Source of the DNA: Mimachlamys varia
Lineage: Eukaryota; Mollusca; Bivalvia; Pectinida; Pectinidae
NCBI GenBank assembly: GCA_947623455.1
Contig: OX392533.1
Span: forward strand, 32,548,229-32,612,228
Direction: 5' to 3'
DNA: 64,000 nucleotides
The notes under the pieces were generated by a model that did no database searches, had not been told where the DNA came from, and saw only the letters and a program-made list of their open reading frames with translations. Numbering within the stretch: position 1 is the first letter of the stretch; the number at the start of each line of letters is the position of its first letter. The position numbers were made by a program, and so were the translations under genes. Of this stretch, positions 53,155-64,000 are shown piece by piece.

Positions 53155-55004
53155 TTGCTTATCTGTTTTCACAACGTTATTTTTATACTAGAGTAAAAAA
53201 GGACCGTTCATATTCCGTTTGACGCTTAGCATGAAGGGCGTAGAACGACGTAGGGCGTATAAAACCAACACAGAAATCATATCCCTTTTAAAATTGAAGT
53301 CGATCTGCTCGGACCAGTAAAATAAATGTACGTTAAAGGATTTGTGCAACGAAAATTAAAATTCTATACACTGTATTTGATAACCATGCCCTGATTATCG
53401 TGCGGGACCTGGTTTCTTGCAGTGACACAATCTTCGGGTCATGCGCCTTGACCGCTCAACCCAAACTAAATATAATGAGTTATTTGATCACGCAATCGCG
53501 TGACGTCACGATTTCCCAATCTGTCCTTACCTGCTTGCATTCGTGATACCGCTATAAAGTACTTATTTTGTCAACATTCAGCATGTCAAATATAGATAGT
53601 GATGTACGTTTATTGGAGTTGACCTTGATATTTTTCCTCGGAAAAATACAGGCTTGAAATGACAGGTCGACAAAAATTTCCCGAAATGCGTGTCACTGCG
53701 TTGTAACCACACCACGCCTGGCTGTAAGGATATGTTTTTATGGTTTTACAAGATTTCTTATCTAAAATGTTCATTTATTTATTGCGCAAACCCTTTAATA
53801 ATATTCATTCGGGTGCACATTATCATAGTTCTTATATTGTACACACAATTGCTTTGTTACTCTATTTCAATACGTGTTTATTGTATCGCAGCTGTATATA
53901 TTAATACCAAGCAATGTCCTTGATTAAGACAGAAGTGCAGTGTAAGAGAAAAACCTCAGATCATACAATTAATCACAGAATGAAGTGTTCGCTCCTCCTC
54001 TTTCTCCGATTCAACTTCTTAAATCAGTCGTTGATAAAATCATAACTTCCCTATTATGGAAACATTATATCTTGTGTTCTACTTTGTTTTAATGGCCTAT
54101 GAACAGCTAATGGCATTCATGTTTATTTTATGATTCGTACGAAACTCGTTCTCATTGGTCCAAATTGGATCACATGACATTGATTATTCCCGTTGAAATG
54201 AGTTATGACGTCACCGACAAGTCAATATAACGTTTCGTCGGGTCCTGGTATGTTATATTGACCCTTTAGTGTAGTTCAGGTACAACAAACTTAAATCACG
54301 TCGGAAATAGTCAAAGTCAGTAATCCAATGCCGGTATCTCATTGATCTTTTTTTCTCAAACATAACTACAATCAAAAAGTATAATTATAAGAGGTACATT
54401 GATAAATGTATTCTTAATATGAATTTCGTTATTATCGATTAAATTGTTGTAATTGATGTCTAATTTATTGACAAATCGGTTAAACATCATATGATAAAGT
54501 AGGTGCAGATTTCAGTTTCAGATAATCCCGAGGTTTTACGGACCTGACCTGAAAAATATTCACCTTCGGCCTCGGTGAATATTGCTCAGGTCCGGTTCGT
54601 CAAACCATCGATCGTTCTCAATCAAAGTCTGTATTTGTTTAGTATTTTATCTGTTCACGAGTGTACAAGTACAAGATAAACAGACTCTGGTGATTGTAAA
54701 TTGATAAAATCACTTAAGGTTATCAGGTGATTTTCAATCACCACTAGCTATATCTAAGTTCTAAATAAATGTATGGTGTTGAACCTACAACACGCCATAA
54801 GGTATAATGCTACGTTGTACTTTAATACAACACAAAGCACATATAGCTTTTTATCACACCCCAGGCTAGAATGTCCTGAACTCATTGGTTGAGAGACGTC
54901 ACGAGGTGAGTACTGGTGGCCCACTATTTTTCTATAGAGGGTCACGCTGTTATAGTAGATTGTGTTAGATTTCGGTTCATCTGTACTGTCTTGTTGTTTA
55001 CGTA
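53155..55004. other. No gene recognised; several palindromes
   Basis: Contains TGACGTCA at 53501-53508 (inside the 12-bp palindrome CGTGACGTCACG) and 54206-54213, inverted GTCAATATAAC/GTTATATTGAC at 54221-54262, and the hairpin 54539-54594. No coding sequence identified. Confidence 0.45.
54539..54594. repeat. Hairpin CGGACCTGA...TCAGGTCCG
   Basis: Outer arms CGGACCTGA/TCAGGTCCG and inner arms AATATTCACC/GGTGAATATT around 'ttcggcctc'. Probably the end of an unidentified repeat. Confidence 0.7.
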
Positions 55005-55345
55005 ACATACACACCTACTGCACCTTTTAAATTAAGTAATAGATACAGTATGCCGAAAATATTAATTAAACTGCACCATGCAGCTGTTTCGTCCTCCTAG
55101 GACTCTTCAGTGATGCTAGAGGCCAAAAGGTGTGAATCCAAAATATTTAAACTAAAGTAGAAGCAGAAGGGTCAGGTGTGTAAAACTCCTTCAATTTAAA
55201 AATTTAGAAGTAAAATTAAACTACTTCTGCATAATTTCAAATAGGGTACTACGAAAATGTGTATATTATGTACCGTGCCACCACTCAAATGAGATTAGCT
55301 GTGGCTATGGAGGCGTAACACACATATGCAGCACCTTTTTAATGG
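55005..55345 (+). repeat. Dispersed repeat D, copy 3, and an adjoining fragment
   Basis: 'acacctactgcaccttttaa', 'atacagtatgccg', 'gcagctgtttcgtcctccta ggactcttcagtgatgctag'. A second start ('aacacacatatgcagcacct') lies at about 55318. Confidence 0.6.
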
Positions 55346-55439
55346 AACCAATACAATTAACAAATGGAAAAAAACATAAAGCAAGTATAGAGTCTATGTG
55401 AAATATTTTAATTGTTTTGTTAAGTTCAGTTCTTTTATT

Positions 55440-55990
55440 ATATACAATAAATTAAACTAGAACTGTCGTCCGGAGGCCAACTCATTCCCCCGCCCCCTTA
55501 AACTTATTTGTACAACAAATGAGGGGCACATCTTCATATTGTACTATCTATTCCCGCAATAGTTTAAAAAGATCCAGCCGGACAAAATTGTGTCCATTTA
55601 CAAAAAAGGGGAATAACTCTCTAAAAAGAGTAAAATTAAAAAGGTCGAAATGAAAATTTACTTTAGGGGGCACATTTACATATTGTACTGTCTATTCCAA
55701 CAGAGTCTTTAAAAATCTTTTGAAAACTGAGCGAATGCATAGCAGGACAAAATTGTGGTCATTTTTTACATAAAAGGGAGAATAGCTTTCTGAAAAAGGG
55801 TCGAAAATCAAATATACCTCATACATCTTCATACATTACTGTCTATTCCCACGGATTTTTTAAAAGATCCCTTTAAAAACTGAGCGAATGCATAGGCGGA
55901 CAAAATTGTGTCTACAGACAGACGGACAGACAACCTGATTCCAGTATACCCCGGGACTTCGTTGCGGGGAGGGGGGTATAATAACTGATG
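55440..55990 (-). repeat. Dispersed repeat E, copy 2
   Basis: Three rough units containing 'gacaaaattgtg(t/g)tc' and 'ttgtactgtctattcc' end in 'tataccccgggacttcgttg cggggagggg'. A relative in the opposite orientation lies at 38870. Confidence 0.55.
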
Positions 55991-57438
55991 ATGCAGTTGT
56001 TGTGTATAGAAAGGGTCCTTGATGCGATAAATTATATATTCCCATCTGACCATCTATAGTCAAAGAGTGTCTGTAAAATTGGAGGCTTTGGCTCCTCCCT
56101 TGCTCCCAATAAATTTTACTGACCCTGTATGGCTCTATAGAGGGTCAGTAAGTGTCTATATCGCATATATAGAGGATCTTACACAAGTGTGATATGGAAA
56201 TTATTTAACGAGTTATATGCCATTAGCATTTAGGCGAGTGACATGAAGTTATCGAACGAGTTTAATAAATTACATATTACATTGAAAAGAATGCAAGATT
56301 CTGTGTGATCTATTTATCACATAATATTTACGAGAAAATACACCAAAACTTTCCAATATTTCCTTTAAAAGAAAGAGAGAGGTATGGTTGATATATCATG
56401 CCCATATATCTCTAATATAGCAAACCATTTGTATACGAGTTTTTGAACTCCTGAGATACTTGGTATTCCTAATACAATACTTCAAATATAGCCATATTCA
56501 CTATACCCATGAAAGTGATGGGGTTTCTCAAAGTTAAAGAAAAAATACTTTGAACACTTTCCAATCCGAGACCAACTTTTGAATACACATTTTAGTTTTG
56601 GTGATGTAATATGCAAAAATAAATCATATTTCGAAAAAAGTGGTCCTCCTTTGGGAAAGTGCTGAAAATTATGAAAAATGAGGTTGAATAATTTTCTCAA
56701 CAATGCAAATGTGTAACGTTTGTTGAAGCTATTTCTAGTTCTACAATTACTTGTATCCGACATAAGAAATACATAGTGCAGGTTCGAATCCCCATTAATA
56801 ACGATTTCATTTTAATATTTGACATTATATGTATTTGCTTTAAAAGTCATTAATATTTGTTTTCGCTTGATAAAGCATTTTACATGTGGTATTGTCTTAA
56901 TATGCCGCATATTTATTGATTTGTCAATAATATTCTCGCTACTATTCAGTTCGAAACAACCAAACAAATCCTAGTCTACGTATATAGTACACGTTTGTAA
57001 TATAGGTAAGACATCGGCTGAAATGATCTTTATCAATCGTTTCACTTATAAATGGCAATAGTAAATGTATTATCTGAACACCCATGAAATAATGCTGATA
57101 CACCAAATATGTGGTGTCGGTTGCGTTAGATTCGTCTGTTTCCTATCACCTGTACAAACATATCCGAGTATGCGTTAAAATAATGCAAGGTTGGTCGTGC
57201 ACACTTGCGAAGCACAGTTTTGGGGAAATAGGCATAGCAAACCTCCATACCTCTTTCTACTTTGACGGTACGATTTTCACTGTCGAGACAATCACATGAT
57301 GTTATTAAGACGTCATTTATTTATAACGTCAAAATAGTGTTAATACAGATGTGTAATATCGTATTTATGACATGGCAAAACAGTACAAGTACAACATCAT
57401 ACTACAGCACACAATGTTTGAAAAAAGCTTTTCACATA
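55991..57438. other. No gene recognised
   Basis: The ORF 56482-56763 (minus, 93 codons) has no recognisable domain. A tRNA-type B box (GGTTCGAATCC) lies at 56781-56791 without a partner A box. Confidence 0.4.
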
Positions 57439-57810
57439 CATGTACCGTATCTTTACTGGATTTACAGACATATTTACCGTATCTTTACTGGATTTACAGA
57501 CACATGTACCGTATCTTTACTAGATTTACAGACACATGTACCGTATCTTTACTGGATTTACGTACACATGAACTATATCTTTACTGGATTTACGTACACA
57601 TGAACTGTATCTTTACTGAATTTACAGACACGTGAACTGTATCTTTCCTGAAGTTACAGATACATGTACTGTATCTTTACATGATTTACAGACACATGTA
57701 CTGTATTTTTACAGGATTAACAGACACATGTACTGTATCTTTACATGATTTACAGACACATGTACTGTATCTTTACTTAATTTACAGACACATGTACGTA
57801 CCTTTACCGG
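57439..57810 (+). repeat. 32-bp minisatellite, 12 copies
   Basis: (c)CGTATCTTTACTGGATTTAC-type units start near 57445 and repeat every 32 bp (57477, 57509, 57541, 57573, 57605, 57637, 57669, 57701, 57733, 57765, 57797). Early units read 'accgtat', later units 'actgtat', so divergence is graded along the array. Confidence 0.95.
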
Positions 57811-59329
57811 ATTGACACTGTTCCATGGTATCTTTCTTGGTGTTGATGGAGATGATTGCGTTCTTCCTATTTAATTTCAAAGTTTATGTTGGGTTAATAA
57901 ACGCACCTTAAACAAAAGTCAAAACCTCAAACCCAAAGACGTACTGTACGTGTATTCTCGTTTTTACTCACGAAATGTTTGGAACAAAATATGCAGTATC
58001 TTAATAATTGGTTGAATTGTACCCACAGTCCTTGACTGATAAAATCATCATGGAATTATACACACAATCGAGTTTATATACATTGGCGGTGAGAGACTGT
58101 AGGGTATGTGATGCATTTGCTTACTTTAGACTTCAGACGCGATACCATCACACTTCAGTGGCGTGTTCAGAATATACACGGTGCTCGCTCGCGACAGTGA
58201 GAGATCACTTCTGAACAGCGTGCACGGTTAAGCAGGTCGGGGAAACCCCTAGATCGTTGTATAATACCATGATCGACCTATTATATGCCGGTCGACCTAT
58301 TAGTGTATACAGCGATCGGGGTATATTGATATGGTTGTGGCACGTTTCGTGTCTTAGTTACACGGAGAATCAAAATCATACAATCCTCGCATTTAAACAT
58401 CTTTCGTGCGCGTTGCATCAACGTCCGTATCACTTTCAACCAAAAAAGATGTAAAATATTGCAATATTAACTGAAACTGGGGCGGCGTTAAACATTTTGA
58501 TATAAATTCACCTCGGTTGTTAATCTTGTGAGTTCATACGAAGCAGCCGACGCATGTCAGATAGCCGCCATTAATAATTACCCTAATGTGGAAGCGGGTT
58601 TCAACAATTCTACGCCACATGATTTGGTCAAATGTATTTCATAAAAGCAGATATTCCCATCGCCCCGTACAGCATATTTTTGCATCTGAATAAACTTGTT
58701 CTGCAGCATATGAGGCTGCCCCTATTCTGAAACTTCTAGACGGGAGCAGTCTAATTAATAATGCCAAACAATCACGCTACTTGTCAAATTGAGAGCATGT
58801 GACTGTAGGATTGTGTGATGCCGAAAATTCTACTATATTGAATATGTTTTCGCACGATTTCAACAATAGACAAGACATTCCATTGTCCACTTTTAATCAC
58901 AGAACTGATAATTTCCTTGATTCTCTTGTCACATTCTATGAAGTTTGTGATAATTCCGATATTAGGAAAAACCTCTGATATATAAGATAACATAATTCAC
59001 CACATGTTATAATTCACAGCAAATTCTATATGTTAGCCACTGGCACTTCTTTTTAGTATGGCATTAACGAAAAGATATTCCCCGAAATTTGGAAAAAAAA
59101 AGGAATTAAAAATGGTGACCGGCACTTGGTGTCCAATTATCGACAAATTACTTTGAAGAGTTGTGTTAAGTATATCTATAATATTTTTTCTTGGTAATTC
59201 TTTATTCTATGAAAAAACATTCTGTCTTATTTTTTGTGATATATCATTCGATATCCTGTATGGCATAGATGGTTTATTCATTAATTAGAAGCATGTTTGG
59301 ACGGCAGCAACGATTATTGGTTAAATACA
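57811..59329. other. No gene recognised
   Basis: ORFs of 60-70 codons without family features. Confidence 0.4.
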
Positions 59330-59735
59330 TTCGAGAATACCAAAGCGTCAACAGAACCATAATCCGAACTAAAAATCGATTAAACTAGGGGCAAAATAGG
59401 AACAAAGGAAATATTTACATGGAGACTCTCGTAAAAGCACAAGAGAATAAGACCATGTGTTCCGGAAGAGTAAGCGTCTTCTGCTTCATCGAGGACACCC
59501 GCCATGTAAATCTTGGTCACATCCAAGAAAGCATCAGTCCTCAAAATGAGAACCTAATTATCACAACAAGCAATCTGATTAAAATCATATCTTGATCTCC
59601 GCGCCGTTCCGTAAACTCCTCTCTTGTAAAACGGAGTGAGAACAAGGATCTGTATTTTAATCAGATTGTCACAAGTAAACACACTAACAAACAAACTGAA
59701 AAACTTCTATCTTCATATCATACAAAGATACAAAA
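59330..59735 (-). mobile_element. PLE tail, split by a MITE-B insertion
   Basis: Minus-strand tail with a good hairpin (59405-59515) and the following segment continuing after 59668 ('acaagtaaacacactaacaa'). The reference copy near 1380-1420 reads straight across this junction. Confidence 0.8.
59571..59668. mobile_element. MITE-B minimal copy, 98 bp
   Basis: CAATCTGATTAAAATCATAT... and ...TTTTAATCAGATTG with the interior reduced to the two arms. Flanks TCACAACAAG and TCACAAGTAA agree at 7 of 10 positions, a probable decayed target duplication in the PLE tail. Confidence 0.85.
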
Positions 59736-59804
59736 TGTGTATCCTGATACAGGTTTCACAAATACAGGTGTTCCACAGGGAAGCGTGTTGTGTCCACTAC
59801 TGTT

Positions 59805-60194
59805 CAATCTGATTAAAATACAGATCCTTGTTCTCGATTCGTTTTACAGGGATCTGACAACATCACATAAGAGGTCACGTTCAGATGACCTTTGTCGCCT
59901 CTTTACTTGACACTAAAATAATGTTTAAATAACCTATCATCTTGCAGCAAGCCATTTCGTCACATTATTCCGCATGAACGTTTTGGTGACGAAATGACTA
60001 AACGGAACAATGCGATTATGCAAGATGTGTCGCCTTAAACTTTCACTGTCAAGATTCTGAAAGTCGTACTTTGATTTGGCTAATGCAAAAGATCACCTGA
60101 ATGTGACCCCCTATTGGATGTTGTAAGATATTGAAGCAGCAGAGAGAAGATTACGGAACGGCGCGGAGATCAAGATATGATTTTAATCAGATTG
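59805..60194. mobile_element. MITE-B full-length copy inside the LINE
   Basis: Begins CAATCTGATTAAAATACAGA directly after the PLLF codons of the LINE and ends TTTTAATCAGATTG. No exact target duplication seen; some LINE residues seem lost at the junction. Confidence 0.85.
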
Positions 60195-60577
60195 GTTAAT
60201 TCAAATACTAGTATTTCACGTTTGTTCGCTGATCATGCTTCTTTGCTGTACTCGTCAACCTCTTGTGTAGATATCCAAAGATTTTTAAATAGTGACTTAC
60301 AGAAACTCGACAAATGGACCCAAGTCTGACTTACGAAATGTATTTCTTGAACATGTGTTCATAACAATATGCATATGCATTTACGCGTGATTTTCGACTC
60401 GGATGAAAGGTTGTCTCTACATATGTTTCAGAGATACAATACTCATGTATGAAAGAAATATCGGATTTCAGAAAATTCAAATCTTTGCTAGAAAAAAACT
60501 TATTGAGGAACTAGAAAGTCTTCCTCCGCAAGTAGGAGAATGCTATATGTATGATGTTAGAAATAACGAAAAAAACA

Positions 60578-60745
60578 ACAGAGAATACCAAAGCATCAAA
60601 ACCATAATCCGAACTCAAAATCGATTAAACTAGATGTAAAATAGGAACAAAAGAAAGATTTACATGGAGACTCTCGTAAAAGCACAAGAGAATAAGACAA
60701 GTTCTGCTTCATCGACGACACCCGCCATGTAAACCTATAACTTTT
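60578..60745 (-). mobile_element. PLE tail inside the LINE, hairpin partly deleted
   Basis: 'aataccaaagcatcaaaacc' to 'gacgacacccgccatgtaaa'. About 30 bp covering the inner stem and GGAAC of the hairpin are missing. Confidence 0.75.
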
Positions 60746-61439
60746 CAATACTTTAATTGCGATTGTCAAATTCTTACGGATATTTATTTCCATGTTCTAT
60801 TATATTATGGAACAATTTACCAATCAACGTTAGAGAGCAGTCATCCATCGTTAGTTTTAAATCTAAAATTCGACGCAATCTCGATCTGCCAGCTATTTCT
60901 TATAGTGTTGGAACCAGAAAGTTAAATGCTTAACATTCAAGGTTACGACATGCTTGCAATGGTTTAAAATAGGATTTGTTCCGAATTTACATTATTAATG
61001 AACCAGCATATGCATGAGATAGCGAAAGCGTAAATGTGGTACATTATTTTCAAAAACCCAAGCGGAGCTAAGCGCCGCCAGGGTATGATATGTAAACTCT
61101 TTATGCACTTTCGGTCCTTTCCCATGAGTGAAGGCCTTCTGGGAAATTAAAGCCGCATACTGTCTACAAAAATTTGATTGTATCGATGTTTAGTGCATAA
61201 TAAACTAGTTAAGGAATGACTACAATTTTTTGAGGGTTATACGGTATATACCGAACAAAATGTGTGCACTTTGCATAAATCCGAAAAGCGGTTTTTACAA
61301 AAAAGCGTATGATATTGTATATATTATATTTATGTACAATGCTTTTTTTTGGAGAAAGCTTTTCCAAGTTGAAATAAATTGTGCCTAATTCAAATTGTTA
61401 TAGAACATTACATATATGTTTAAATCAAATCCAATACTC

Positions 61440-61796
61440 CAAACGCACATAAATGACCACGACTGACACACATGTAGCGCTCATGATCAAAACATTGCCT
61501 CTCTCGCTTTCTAAAGACAGTTCTTACGATTGAATAATGGTTCATCAAGCTAATAAAAGTATATACTTCTAATCAATATCTATGACGAACACTGAAAAAC
61601 ACTTGGATGAGAAGTAATTACCATTTGAATGGAAATAATGTTTCACCACACTTGCTTGACAACACAAGTTATTTACATCATTTAACATGATACTATGACT
61701 ATTGCACACATTATGACTATATAACATGTGTCGTGATACATTATCAGTAAAACACCACATTTGTACAACATTTGCGATCACACACATTTCTTAGTA
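61440..61796. repeat. Relative of the Gypsy LTR middle region
   Basis: 'aaaacattgcctctctcgct', 'gacagttcttacg', 'gaaaaacacttgga' and 'gtaattaccatttgaatgga' match 32040-32200 in order. Suggests a second, older LTR fragment. Confidence 0.5.
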
Positions 61797-62060
61797 CATT
61801 AGGCCTACCAGCAGAACAGCACGGTAACCCAGAACAACACGGTAACCCAGAACAGCACAGTAACCAAGAACAACACGGTAACCCATATCAACACGGTAAC
61901 CCAGAACAGCACGGTAACCCAGAACAGCACGGGTAACCCAGAACAACACGGTAACCCAGAACAACACGGTAACCTAGAACAGCACGGTAACCAAGAACAA
62001 CACGGTAACCCAGAACAACACGGTGAGGTCAATTTGCATTTATCCTTTATTACAGTATAG
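61797..62060 (+). repeat. 18-bp minisatellite, about 12-13 copies
   Basis: Units AACA(A/G)CACGGTAACCCAG from 61813 to about 62030, flanked by 'aggcctaccagc' and 'tcctttattacagtata'. The same flanks at 45040-45115 enclose about one unit. The minus strand stays open (Cys/Leu/Pro-rich, 103 codons) because 18 is a multiple of 3. Confidence 0.9.
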
Positions 62061-62620
62061 GCAAACCAAAATGACCTGTCGCGTTGACCTTGTGCATGGG
62101 TGTGTTGATCTTTCATGGATTTGTCAGGGCATTGAGAACATGACGTACAATCAATGTAAGCTTAAATAGGCTCGTTCAATGCAATGTGACTTCATTTACC
62201 TATTGCATCATGAAACATCAAATATACATGTGATTTGATAAGTACGGGCTCATTAGTCAGACAACAGTTAACACTGGCAGTTCTTTAAAACAATCAGCAA
62301 TCGTAATACATTAATGTTTCATTACGAAGTATATACAATAACTCAGGTTACTGTGTCATACACTTGAAATGTCGTTCAATACGGGACATAACTCATAGAT
62401 AAATATACATGTATATGATTACATTGCTGGTGAAATTGATCCGATATCTATATCTTATGATTATCAAAATGATAGGCCTAAATTGGAATGTTCTCCTTAT
62501 ACTATCTTGTTGAACGTTGTCTCACATGTTAATAATCGAGTAATTCATGATTCACGAGGGATTTGAGTTTTGAGAAACCATACAAACTGTTATGTGCCGA
62601 GACGAAACAGATAGTGTTGA
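62061..62620. other. No gene recognised
   Basis: Upstream flank of the transposase relic; possibly contains its left terminal repeat, not located. Confidence 0.35.
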
Positions 62621-63655
62621 ATGTTACAAACGGTTAGCAAACTTATCGAATTAGACAATTTTGATGAAGGCGAAATTCGGCGAAAATCACTACCTAATGA
62701 GCTACCAACTTTAAAACCGCTCATCTCGTTTAAAAGAAGAAATTTCTTTTCCTGGCAGCAAGGAAAGCTTGAGGAAAACCATGATGTTGTGAATCAATGG
62801 TGCCTATTTTTACGGGGAAAAAAGGTTTCCGGGAAGAGGGTAAAAACATCATATATTTAGATGAAACATGGATAGACACTGCATATACTGCGCGCTCATG
62901 CTGGCAAAGTGCTGATGAGGCAGGTGTAGTGGTCCATTTCAACAAAGGACATAGACTAATTGTTGTCAACGCAGGGGGAATACAGGGATTGTAAAAGGCG
63001 CGTTACTCATATACAAGGCAGCATCTGCATTTGGAGATTACCACAAAAAAATGAATGCGGCCAATTTTAAAAAGTGGTTAAAGGAAAACCTCTTGCCAAC
63101 GGAAACAGCGTCATAGTAATGGATAATGAATCTTATCACTCCGTACAGACAGAGAAATGCCCGTCATCGTGTACACGAAAAGCTGATATTCAAGCATGGT
63201 TTTCAAGGCATTACGTTGACTTTGACGAGTCCCTGAAAAGACCTGAATTACTACATATGGTAAAACTAAACAAACCTGCAGAAAAGTCGTACAGGACCAA
63301 CCAGATTTTGGCCGAGAGGGGACACGAGATTTTACGTTTACCACCGTATCATTGTGATTTAAATCAAATAGAACTGATTTGGGCGAATTTGAAATCAAAA
63401 GTTGTCAGACGAAATCTGTCGTACAAAATAAGTGATGATTTGAAACTTGTCAACGAGTCTGTGGATGAGATAAGAGTAACAGACTGGCAAAAGGCTGTGG
63501 AACATGTGATTAAACTAGAAATCGAGTACAGAACCAAAAATGCAATAATGGACAATGAAATAGAGCAGTTTATCATAAACCTACCAGATGATACTGACGA
63601 AATAACCGATTCCAGTGAGACAGATACAGCCAGCGAGGGTGACGACGACGACTAA
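62621..63655 (+). pseudogene. DDE endonuclease (IS630/Tc1/mariner-like) transposase, frameshifted
   Basis: Three ORFs in two frames: 62621-62860 (N-terminal), 62797-62994 with NIIYLDETWIDTA (first Asp) and 63074-63655 with SVIVMDNESYHS (second Asp) and DLNQIELIWANLK (Glu). Coding-like sequence between 62994 and 63110 (AASAFGDYHKKMNAANFKKW) runs in the third frame. At least three frameshifts are needed. The second Asp and Glu are 82 residues apart, much longer than the 34-41 of Tc1/mariner, because of an inserted segment. The C terminus is acidic (TASEGDDDD). 'cagtaataccccgcttatac' at about 63713 may be the right terminal repeat. Confidence 0.8.
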
Positions 63656-63759
63656 ATGTATATCAAAAATGAAATGATCAAGCTGATATTTCACTAGTAA
63701 AAATGTAATAAACAGTAATACCCCGCTTATACGAAATTGTGTGGCTCAGTCCTGAAGTT

Positions 63760-63879
63760 GAAGAACAGGAAGTTTTCGACGAATGCGAAAATGTTATGTA
63801 TTTAAGACCAAACATATAAACAAGCTATATATATGTAAAAGGTACACAACAGTAGTAGCTACATACATATCGTCGATGA
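63760..63879. repeat. Short dispersed sequence shared with 46262-46340
   Basis: 'cgacgaatgcgaaaatgtta', 'atatatgtaaaagg' and 'atttaagac' recur near 46262 ('caacgaatgcagaaaggcta', 'catatatgttgtaaaagtg'). Confidence 0.4.
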
Positions 63880-64000
63880 ATGAAATCAATACTCAGACCT
63901 CAAAATCGATTACATTAGGGACAAAATATAAACAAAGAAAACATTAACACGGAAACCCTTATTAAACTTTAAAGTAAAAAACAAGATGTGCCAGAAGAGT
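63880..64000 (-). mobile_element. PLE tail, cut by the window edge
   Basis: 'aatactcagacctcaaaatc gattacattagggacaaaa' to 'agatgtgccagaagagt', the minus-strand tail as far as the inner hairpin stem. Confidence 0.7.

Larger units (their letters stand above)
59740..61080 (+). mobile_element. LINE (non-LTR) reverse transcriptase relic, split twice
   Basis: 59740-59804 reads TNTGVPQGSVLCPLLF, the RT block with PQGS. After MITE-B, 60195-60330 reads SISRLFADHASLLYSS and LNSDLQKLDKWTQ, the (F/Y)ADD box with the second Asp replaced by His. After a PLE tail, 60790-60930 reads LWNNLPINVREQSS and FKSKIRRNLDLPA, the usual C-terminal segment. Jockey/CR1-like style. Dead copy. Confidence 0.75.

Noticed and set aside
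56781..56791. tRNA gene or tRNA-derived SINE, from a B box GGTTCGAATCC
   Set aside because: No A box at the right distance and no cloverleaf pairing could be found upstream.
57262..57635. Two overlapping plus ORFs rich in YLYWIY and TVSLLDL
   Set aside because: They only translate the 32-bp satellite in different frames.
61805..62116. Minus ORF of 103 codons, Cys/Leu/Pro-rich
   Set aside because: Produced by an 18-bp satellite with period divisible by three.

Overview
This is AT-rich eukaryotic nuclear DNA from an animal. Introns with GT/AG borders, animal-type phosphoethanolamine methyltransferase exons, Penelope-like retroelements, pogo and Gypsy remnants, and dense dispersed repeats point to a marine invertebrate. 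The repeat ends (TTAGCTCACCTGGCCCGAAG..., CTTCGTTGCGGGG...) look molluscan, probably bivalve. That placement is recognition, not a search result.

Host genes. Two paralogous phosphoethanolamine N-methyltransferase-like genes lie on the minus strand. Gene B (exons at 52191-52023, 51899-51607, 48635-48487, 45600-45520) runs to an in-frame stop and would encode only the first methyltransferase domain. Gene A (14475-14307, 2096-1804, 686-535) has matching splice phases and near-identical exon lengths, and it continues off the left edge. The first exon of each gene was not found. Gene A carries a 12.2-kb intron. On the opposite strand of that intron sits the most interesting object in the window: a plus-strand multi-exon gene (6543-11657). 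It has a Tudor-knot/chromo-barrel-like N terminus, a coiled coil and a C-terminal region whose D...D-C2C...H4H...E arrangement matches the RAG1/Transib/CMC type of DDE transposase. It is broken by three single stop codons (TAA, TGA, TAG) with no frameshift seen within the recognised exons.

Mobile DNA. The rest is layered transposons. (1) At least ten broken Penelope-like element (PLE) copies on both strands; their tails carry a conserved hairpin resembling a degenerate hammerhead ribozyme. (2) A family of non-autonomous elements (here called MITE-B) with CAATCTGATTAAAAT ends and 10-bp target duplications, in full-length and internally deleted forms. (3) Three families of TTAA-flanked inverted-repeat elements (4193-5956; 40198-43010; 52765-53150 with a second copy at 16611-16949). 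(4) A 395-bp palindromic element with a 10-bp duplication (41306-41700). (5) A frameshifted pogo transposase (23086-25012) and a second pogo fragment (about 15950-16346). (6) A frameshifted DDE transposase near the right edge (62621-63655). (7) Gypsy remnants (31781-34843) and LINE reverse-transcriptase remnants (59740-61080). (8) Two classes of long repeats built on 145- and 147-bp internal units.

Tandem arrays of 44, 32, 18, 72 and 21 bp are also present. Many elements are nested: MITE-B inside PLE and LINE, a PLE tail inside a SINE-like repeat, a MITE inside a PLE hairpin, a palindrome inside a TTAA element inside a long repeat. The window is therefore a record of successive insertions around two methyltransferase genes.
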